NCBI RefSeq assembly: GCF_003086295.3
Contig: NC_092053.1
Span: forward strand, 84,257,671-84,321,670
DNA length: 64,000 nucleotides
Direction of reading: 5' to 3'
From: Arachis hypogaea
Taxonomy: Eukaryota > Streptophyta > Magnoliopsida > Fabales > Fabaceae
A model generated the notes under the pieces. That model was not told where the DNA came from and did no database searches. It saw nothing but the letters and a program-made list of their open reading frames with translations. The position numbers and the translations under genes were made by a program. This document shows positions 57,052-64,000 of this stretch, piece by piece (position 1 is the first letter of the stretch; every line of letters begins with the position of its first letter).

Positions 57052-58646
57052 TGGTGCACGAAATCACAATCACACTTTTGCAATTCCGCACAACTAACCA
57101 GCAAGTGCACTGGGTCGTCCAAGTAATACCTTACGTGCGTTAGGGTCGATCCCACAGAGATTGTCGACTTGAAGCAAGCTATGGTTATCTTGTAACTCTT
57201 AGTCAGGAAATCAATAATAATTCTCAGTTTTAATTGGAATGAGTAAAAGAACATGGATTAAATAATACTTGTTATGCAATAATGGAGAACAAGTTGAGGT
57301 TTTGGAGATGCTCTGTCTTCTGAATCTCTGCTTTCCTACTGTCTTCTTCTTCACGCACACAAGGCTCCTTCCATGGCAAGCTGTATGTTGGGGGATCACC
57401 GTTGTCAATGGCTACCGTCCATCCTCTCAGTGAAAATGGTCCAAATGCGCTGTCACCGCACGGCTAATCATCTGTCGATTCTCACTCATGTTGGAATAGG
57501 ATCCATTGATCCTTTTGCGTCTGTCACTACGCCCAACACTCGCTAGTTTGAAGCTCATCACAGTCATCCCTTCCCGGATCCTACTCGGAATACCACAGAC
57601 AAGATTTAGACTTTCTGGATCTTAAGGATGCTGCCAATTGATTCTAGCTTATACCATGAAGACTCCGATCTCACAGATTCGAATGCTCTTTTGTCAGGAG
57701 AGGCAATCAAACTCGTGAATCAGGAACCAAAGAGATACACACTCAATCTAAGGTAGAACAGAAGTGGTTGTCAGGCACGCGTTCATAGGTTGAGAATAGT
57801 GATGAGTGTCATGAATCATCACATTCATCATGTTGAAGTGCGAGTGGATATCTTAGAATAGAAACAAACATGATTGAATGGAAAATAGTAGTAATTGCAT
57901 TAATCCATCGAGACACAGCAGAGCTACTCACCCACAACCATGGGGTTTAGAGACTCATGCCGTCAAAGATAAAATATGAAATGTGTAAAATGTCATGAGG
58001 TTTTAAAATAAATCTCTAAAAGTAGTTTTTATACTAAACTAATAACCTAGGTTTACAGAAAATGGGTAAACTAAGATAGATAGTGCAGAAATCTACTTCC
58101 AGGACCCACTTGGTGTGTACTTGGGCTGAGCATTAAAGCTTCCATGTGTAGAGAGTTTTCTTGGAGTTAAACACCAGGTTGCTGCCTGTTTCTGGCGTTT
58201 AACTCCAGTTTTTACGCCAATTCTGGCATTTAACGCCAGAATAGGGTAGAAACTTGGCGTTAAATGCCAGTTTGCGTGATCTCAACTCGGGCAAAGTATG
58301 GACTATTATATATTGCTGGAAAGCCCAAGATGTCTACTTTTCAATGCAATTGAGAGTGCACTAATTGGGCTTCTGTAGCTCCAGAAAATGCATTTCGAGT
58401 GCAGGGAGGTCAGAATCCAACAGCATCTGCAGTCCTTTTTCAGCCTCCTAATCAGATTTTTGCTCAGGTCCCTCAATTTCAGCCAGAAAATACCTGAAAT
58501 CACAAACAAAGCACACAAACTCATACTAAAGTCCAGAAATGTGAATTTTGAATAAAAACTAATAAAAATATAATAAAAAGTGAATAAAATATACTAAAAA
58601 CTACCTAAAAACAATGCCAAAAAGCGTATAAATTATCCGCTCATCA
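57052..58646 (-). mobile_element. Family I LTR (I-3), 3' LTR of element G
   Basis: On the minus strand it begins TGATGAGCGGATAATTTATA (58646) and ends TCGTGCACCA (57052). It contains GGCGTTnAACGCC words at 58143-58275. It follows the PPT-like ATGTTTGGTGTTG of element G. GCCTT (57047-57051) would be the target duplication in gag of element D; no partner copy was found. No PBS-like duplicate is seen near its end. Confidence 0.85.
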
Positions 58647-59753
58647 CAACACCAAACATAAATTGTTGCTTGTCCCCAAGAAACTGAAAACAAAATAGGA
58701 TAAAAAGAAGAGAATATACTATAAATCTCACAATATCAATGAAGCTTAGTTCTAATTAGATGAGCGGGGCTTGTAGCTTTTTGCTTCTAAACAGTCTTGG
58801 CATCTCACATTTTCCTTTGAAGTTCAGAATGATTGGCATCTATAGGAACTTAGAATTAAAATAGTGTTATTGATTCTCTTAGTTTAGTATGTTGATTCTT
58901 GAACACAGCTACTTTATGAGTCTTGGCCGTGGCCCTAAGCACTTTGTTTTCCAGTATTACCACCGGATACATAAATGCCACAGACACATAACTGTGTGAA
59001 CCTTTTCAGATTGTGACTTAGCTTTGCTGAAGTCCCCAGTTAGAGGTGTCCAGAGTTATTAAGCACACTCTTTTTGCTTTAGATCACGACTTTAACCACT
59101 CACTCTCAAGCTTTTCACTTCTACCTTCATGCCACAAGCACATGGTTAGGGACAGCTTGATTTAGCCGCTTAGACCTGGATTTTATTTCCTTGGGCCCTC
59201 CTATCCATTAATGCTCAAAGCCTTGGATCCTTTTTACCCTTGCCTTTTGGTTTTAAGGGCTATTGGCTTTTTTTTTGCTTTTTCTTTTTCTTTTTTTTTT
59301 TAATTTTTGCCACTCATTTTTTTTTGCAAGCTTTGTTATTCACTACTTTTTCTTGCTTCAAGAATCAATTTTATGATTTTTCAGATTATCAATAACATTT
59401 CTCTTTTTCATCATTCTTTCAAGAGCCAAGAAATTTAACATTTATAAACTCCACTATAAAAAATATGCACTGTTCAAGCATTCATTCAGAAAACAAAAAG
59501 TATTGCCACCATATCAATATAATTAAACTAATTTCAAGATAAAAATTGAAATTCATGTACTTCTTGTTCTTTTGTAATTAGGAACATTTTTCATTTAAGA
59601 AAGGTGAAGGATTTATGGGACATTCATAACTTTAAGGCATAGACACTAGACAATAATGATCATGTAGTAAAGACACAAAACATAGTCAAACATAAAGCTC
59701 AAAACCGAAAATAGAAAAATAAATAGACAAGGAGATTAAGGAATGGGTCCACC
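58647..59753 (-). other. 3' untranslated region of element G
   Basis: There is no gene. On the minus strand it matches element B 12828-13965: the paired modules lie at 59143-59129 and 58989-58975, the poly-T tract at 59265-59340 matches the A-rich tract of B, and a PPT-like end precedes the LTR. Confidence 0.7.
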
Positions 59754-59987
59754 TTAGTGAGGGTGGCGTCTTCTTCCTCTTGAAAAACCAATGGTGCTCT
59801 TGAGCTCCTCTATGTCTCCTCCTTGCCTTTGTTGCTCCTCCCTCATCGCTCTTTGATCTGCAGTCAAATGCTCTACCACTGAACTATGGACCCTTGAGAT
59901 GAACCTCTTCATCTCTCATGACTCGGGGGTGGAAGCAACTGCCTTCCTTTTCCTCTTTCTAGAGGTTTCTCTGGCCTTAGGTGCCAT
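59754..59987 (-). pseudogene. Internally deleted ORF2 of element G
   Basis: ATG at 59987 (MAPKARETSRKRKRKAVAST-like reading) matches the start of element B ORF2. After about 30 codons the sequence changes to a tRNA-Cys fragment (59893-59853). It then returns to ORF2 at the point equivalent to B 12732 and ends as in B. About 0.9 kb, the whole central domain, is missing. Confidence 0.8.
59853..59893 (-). tRNA. tRNA-Cys(GCA) 5' half, embedded fragment
   Basis: The minus strand carries GGGTCCATAGTTCAGTGGTA followed by GAGCATTTGACTGCAGATCAA. This matches, from memory, positions 1 to about 41 of plant tRNA-Cys, from the acceptor 5' strand through the D arm to the anticodon GCA (in CTGCAGA), with one C-to-T change in the D arm. 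The 3' half is absent. Both borders coincide with short matches to the surrounding ORF2 (GGTCCAT and AGATCAA). It is not a functional tRNA gene. Confidence 0.88.
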
Positions 59988-60652
59988 AAATGGTTATGAA
60001 AAAATAAAAAGCAACGCTTTTTTTCCACACCAAATTTAAAAGTTTTGCTCGTCCTCGAGCAAAAGAAGAAAGAAGGGAGTAGAAGGAGAAGTGGAGGAGA
60101 TGGAGTTGTGTGAATGGGTGGGTTTGGGAGGGGAATGGTTTGAATTTGAATGGTGAGGTAGGTGGGGATCCTGGGGAAGAGAGAATGAGTTGAGGTTGGT
60201 GGGGATCCTGTGGGGTCCACAGATCCTGAGGGGTCAAGGACTTCTAATCCCTGCTCCATTTAGGCGTGCAAAACGCCCTTAGAGTGCAATTCTAGCATTA
60301 AACGCCAGGTTGCAGCCTGTTTCTGGCGTTTAATGCCAATTTTTCTTCCCTCTCTGGCGTTTAACGCCAACTTGGTGCTCTATTTTGGTGTTAAACGCCA
60401 GCTTGTTGCTTCTTTCTGGCATTAAACGCCCAGAATGGTGCCAGACTGGGCGTTTAATGCCCATTCTGCTACTCTTATTGGCGTTTAAACGCCCATAAGT
60501 CTGTCCTCCAGGGTGTGCTATTGTTGATGCTATTTTTTATTCTGCTTTAATTCTGCAGCTGTTTTTATGACTCCACATGATCATCAACCTAAAGAAAACA
60601 TAAAATAATAATGGAAAATGAAATGAAAAAGTAATTAACATAGAAAAATAAG
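59988..60652 (-). other. ORF2 leader and palindrome array of element G
   Basis: 59988-60260 matches the ORF2 leader of element B, with TTTTGCTCGAGGACGAGCAA and TTTAAATTTGGTGTGG on the minus strand. 60281-60500 is an array of GGCGTTTAACGCC words, the family I type, between hairpin and ORF2. No gene is seen. Confidence 0.65.
60281..60500. repeat. GGCGTTTAACGCC array inside element G
   Basis: Seven or so units such as CTGGCGTTTAACGCCAA, TGGTGTTAAACGCCAGC and TGGGCGTTTAATGCCCA at about 30-base spacing. Same words as the family I LTRs, but in the internal region upstream of ORF2. Confidence 0.75.
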
Positions 60653-60670
60653 ATTGGGTCACCTCCCAAT
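60653..60670 (-). ncRNA. Conserved post-pol hairpin, element G
   Basis: The minus strand reads ATTGGG-AGGTGA-CCCAAT, preceded by AAGAAGCGCTT. The integrase that should precede it is lost at the junction with LTR I-4 (60680). Confidence 0.6.
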
Positions 60671-60951
60671 AAGCGCTTCTTCACATTTCTGGACTTTACT
60701 ATGAGTTTTTATGTTTTTCTGTGATTTCAAGTATTTTCTGGCTGAAATTGAGGGACTTGAGCAAAAATCAGATTCAGAGGTTGAAGAAGGACTGCAGATG
60801 CTGTTGGATTCTGACCTCTCTGCACTCAAAGTAGATTTTCTGGAGCTACAGAACTCCAAATGGCACGCTCTTAATTGCGTTGGAAAGTAGACATCCAGGG
60901 CTTTTCAAAAATATATAATAGTCCATACTTTCCTGAGTTTAGATGATGTAA

Positions 60952-61055
60952 ACTGGCGTTCAACGCCAGTTCCATACTGCATTATGGAGTTAAACGCCAG
61001 AAACAGGTTGCAAAGTGGAGTTAAACGCCAGAAATAGGTTACAAACTGGCGTTCA
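60952..61055. repeat. GGCGTTCAACGCCAG array in LTR I-4
   Basis: Units ACTGGCGTTCAACGCCAGT, GGAGTTAAACGCCAGAAAC (twice) and CTGGCGTTCAACTCC, in the same order as in LTR I-1 but less decayed. Confidence 0.75.
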
Positions 61056-62188
61056 ACTCCAAGAGAAGCCTCTATACGTGTAAAGCTCAATGCTCAGCCA
61101 AAGCACACACCAAGTGGCCTCCGAAAGTGGATTTCTGCATCATTTACTCATTTCTATAAACCCTAGTAACTAGTTTAGCATAAATAGGACTTTTTACTAT
61201 TGTATTTACATCTTTGGATATCTTTGGAACATCTTTTGATCCTTTGATCACGTTTGGGGGCTGGCGATTCGGCCATGCCTGAACCTTCATCACTTATGTA
61301 TTTTCAACGGTAAAGTTTCTACACACCATAGATTAAGGTGTGGAGCTCTGCTGTTCCTCATGCATTAATACAAAGTACTATTTTTTTCTATTCAATTCAA
61401 GCTTATTCCGATTCTAAGATATTCATTTGCACTTCAATATGAATGTGATGATCGTGACAGTCATCATCATTCCCAACCTATGAACGTGTGCCTGACAACC
61501 ACTTCCGTTCTACCTTAGATTGAATGAGTATCTCTGGGATTCCTTAATCAGAATCTTTGTGGTATAAGTTAGAATCCATGGACGGCCATTCTTAAGATCC
61601 GGAAAGTCTAAACCTTGTCTGTGGTATTCCGAGTAGGATCTGGGAAGGGATGGTTGCGACGAGCTTCAAACTCGCGAGTGTTGGGCGTAGTGACAGACGC
61701 AAAAGGATCAATGGATCCTATTCTAGTATGATCGAGAACCGACAGATGATTAGCCATGCAGTGACAGCGTATTGGACCATTTTCATTGAGAGGACAGGAT
61801 ATAGCCATTGACAATGGTGACACCTAACATACAACTTGCCATAGAAAGGAGTATGAATGATTGGATGAAGATAATAGAAAAGCAGAGGTTCAAGAGGAAT
61901 GAACGCATCTCTATACGCTTATCTGAAATTCTCACCAATGAATTACGTAAGTATCACTATCTTTATTTTATATTTTATTTATCTTTTAATTATTAAATCT
62001 CTATAATCAATTGAATCTGCCTGACTGAGATTTACAAGGTGACCATAGCTTGCTTCAAGCCGACAATCTCCGTGGGATCGACCGTTACTCACGTAAGATT
62101 TATTACTTGGACGACCTAGTGCACTTGCTGGTTAGTTGTGCGAAGTTGTGACAAAGAACTAAGAGTATGAACGTGCGTATTGAGTTTT

Positions 62189-62206
62189 TAGCGCCGTTAC
62201 CAAGGA
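62189..62206 (+). other. Decayed PBS-like sequence inside LTR I-4
   Basis: TAGCGCCGTTACCAAGGA lies 52 bases upstream of the real primer site and shares its left flank AGTTTTT. Same as in LTR I-1. Confidence 0.65.
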
Positions 62207-62240
62207 ATGGAACCGTCACGATTTTTGCGCACCAAGTTTT

Positions 62241-62259
62241 TGGCGCCGTTGCCGGGGAT
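62241..62259 (+). other. Primer-binding site of the right-edge family I element
   Basis: TGGCGCCGTTGCCGGGGAT, a full tRNA-Asp 3' end complement, six bases after the LTR end. Confidence 0.92.
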
Positions 62260-64000
62260 TGTTCGAGTTTGGACAACTGACGGTTCATCTTGTTGCTCAG
62301 ATTAGGTAATTTTATTTTTATTTTAAGCTTTTTATTTCTTATTTTCGAAAAAAAAAAATTTAATTTATGTTCTTCAGAATTTTTAAGAAGGAATTCTAGA
62401 GTTTCAATAGATATGTTGAATCCTGGCTGGCTGTTAAGCCATGTCTAATCTTTTGGACCGAGGTTTCACTTATTCTCAAGAGAAGAGCTTATTTGTCTTT
62501 CTTAGCAAATTAGCTGTTGAACGTAATATTCTGCTGAAGCTTGGCTGGCCATTAGCCATGTCTAGTGTTTTGGACCGGAGCTTTCACTGAAAGCTTGGCT
62601 GGCTAGTAAGCCATGTCTAATTCCTGGACTAGAGCTTTAGAATTCTCATTAAAAATTTTGAAATCCTTATTTTTCTTTTTGCAATTAATTTTCGAAAAAT
62701 CCAAAAAAATTTTATAAAATCATAAAACCAAAAATTTGATGTTTCTTGTTTAAGTCTTTTGTCAGTTTTTAAGTTTGGTGTCAATTGCATGTTTATCTCT
62801 TTCTTGCATTTTTCGAAAACTCATGCATATGTTCTTCATGATCTTCAAGTTGTTCTTGATGAATTGCTTTGTTTGATCTTTGCATTTTTATGTTTTGTGT
62901 CTTTTCTTCTTTTTCATATGCATTCTTGAATTATTAGTGTCTAAAGAATAAAAATTTTTAAGTTTTGTGTCTTGCATGTTTTTCTTTTCTTAAAAATTTT
63001 TCAAAAATATGTTCTTGATGTTCATCTTGATATTCGAAGTGTTCTTGGTGTTCATCTTGACATTCAAAGTGTTCTTGCATGCATTAGTTGTTTTGATTCA
63101 TAATTTTCATGTTTTGAGTCTTTTTGTTGTTTTTCTCTTTCATCATTAAAAATTCAAAAACCAAAAAAATATCTTTCCCTTTTTCTTCTCATCAAATTTG
63201 AAAATTTGAGTTGACTTTTTAAAAAATTTTTAAAATCTTGTTATTTCTTATGAGTCAAATTAAATTTTCAATTTAAAAATCCTATCTTTTTCAAATCTTT
63301 TTCAAAAATGAAATCTTTTTCATTTTTCTTTTATGATTTTCGAAAATTTCAAATTGATTTCCAAAATCTTTTTCTTTCATATTTTCAAAAAATTAATGCT
63401 AACAATTAATGTGATTGATTCAAAAATTTTTAAGTTTGTTACTTACCTAGTAAGAAAGGTGCAATCTTTAAACTCTAGACTCATATCTTTTTAGTTTCTT
63501 GTTAGTCAAGTAATCCACTTTAATTTCAAAATCAAATCTTTTTAAATTTCTCTTTCAAATCTTTTTCAAAACAAATTTTAATCACATCTTTTTCAAAATT
63601 AATTTCAAAATCTTTTCTAACTTCTTATCTTTTCAAAAATTAAGTTTCAAATCCTTTTCAATTAATCTTATCTTTTTGTTTGATTCATATCTTTTTTAAA
63701 ACTACCTAACTAACTCTCTCTTTCTAATTTTTGAAAATCACCTTCCCCTTTTTCTAAAATTTCCTTTTAAATTAACTAATTGTTTTAAATTTAATTTAAT
63801 TTGATTTAATTTTTCCTTTCTTAATTTTCGAATTTCTAATTTTAAATTCTAATTTAAAAACAAAAAATACTTTTATTTTATTTTATCTAATTTTCGAAAA
63901 TTCTTCTCCCTCACCTCCTTCTATTTATTTATTTATTTACTAACACCCCTCTTCATCTAAGAATTCGAACCTACTCCTCACCCTTGTGTTTGGATTCTCC
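62260..64000 (+). other. AT-rich 5' leader of the right-edge family I element
   Basis: No gene is reached before the window ends; gag would be expected further right. At 62419-62638 a unit of about 50 bases is present three times (core GGCTGGC....AGCCATGTCTA...TGGAC). AAGTTTGGTGT lies at 62771, and a variant AAGTTTTGTGT at about 62960. The rest is A/T-rich with many TTTTTCAAAATC runs. Confidence 0.65.
62419..62638 (+). repeat. Three copies of a leader repeat
   Basis: Copies at about 62419-62470, 62535-62587 and 62590-62638 share CTTGGCTGGC, AAGCCATGTCTAAT and TTGGACCGGAGCTTTCA. GGCT and AGCC can pair within each copy. A leader position just after the PBS fits a packaging or dimerisation signal, which is inference. 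Confidence 0.65.

Larger units (their letters stand above)
60680..62234 (+). mobile_element. Family I LTR (I-4), 5' LTR of an element leaving the window
   Basis: It matches LTR I-1 from about 104 bases inside (TTCACATTTCTGGACTTTAC) to the end GCGCACCA at 62234. The first part is missing where it meets element G. It contains the palindrome array 60952-61055, CATAAATA at 61179-61186, and a PBS-like duplicate at 62189-62206. It is followed by a true PBS, so the element reads to the right. Confidence 0.85.

Noticed and set aside
59853..59893. Functional tRNA-Cys gene
   Set aside because: Only the 5' half is present and it runs directly into ORF2 sequence.

Overview
This window looks like a plant nuclear genome and contains no convincing host gene. 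It is a dense nest of LTR retrotransposons, mainly Ty3/Gypsy of the Athila type. Evidence for Athila is the primer-binding sites complementary to the 3' end of tRNA-Asp, the single-frame gag-protease-RT-RNase H-integrase order, and an extra downstream ORF. A chromovirus-type element with very long LTRs is also present. From memory, the LTR families and their GGCGTTnAACGCC and ACGCGACCGCGT words resemble legume repeats, especially Arachis (peanut). That species call is an inference. The gene-poor, heavily nested sequence suits pericentromeric heterochromatin.

Layout. 1-1586: LTR fragments rich in AACGTT and ACGCGT palindromes. 1587-11388: chromovirus-type block, made of a reverse LTR fragment (1587-5610), the 3' part of a forward LTR (5611-7019), a 452-bp internal remnant with PBS and PPT (7020-7471), and a 3.9-kb LTR (7472-11388). 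11389-15619: 3' half of a forward Athila element (B) with an extra ORF2 and a family I LTR. 15620-22636: reverse Athila element F, 5' truncated, with a decayed gag-pol and ORF2. 22637-30277: reverse Athila element E with 5' LTR, PBS, gag, protease, RT and RNase H, fused to F inside its integrase and carrying a solo family III LTR at the gag-protease junction. 30278-35368 plus 56647-57051: reverse Athila element D, split by insertions. 57052-60679: reverse element G, with a 3' LTR and an ORF2 remnant that contains a piece of tRNA-Cys. 60680-64000: 5' LTR, PBS and leader of a forward family I element that runs off the window.

The centre is a four-level nest, each level supported by target-site duplications. 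Element D is interrupted by a family IV solo LTR. That LTR is interrupted by non-autonomous element II (36456-55950, duplication GTTCA). The gag of element II is interrupted by non-autonomous element III (40439-50407, duplication GGCAT). Elements II and III lack RT, RNase H and a catalytic integrase core, but they share tRNA-Asp-type PBS, TGAT termini and leader structures with D and F. The inference is that they were mobilised by Athila machinery.

The most interesting signals are non-coding. Each LTR family has its own CG-containing palindrome array, and one such array has become part of gag coding sequence (26636-26785). Chromovirus LTRs carry tandem hairpins with a constant loop and covarying arms. 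A short hairpin with compensatory changes follows the pol or ORF1 stop in five elements. A two-copy module recurs in 3' UTRs. Some family I LTRs contain a decayed second PBS. A tRNA-Cys 5' half is patched into ORF2 between microhomologies. All coding regions listed are damaged, so none is called an intact gene.
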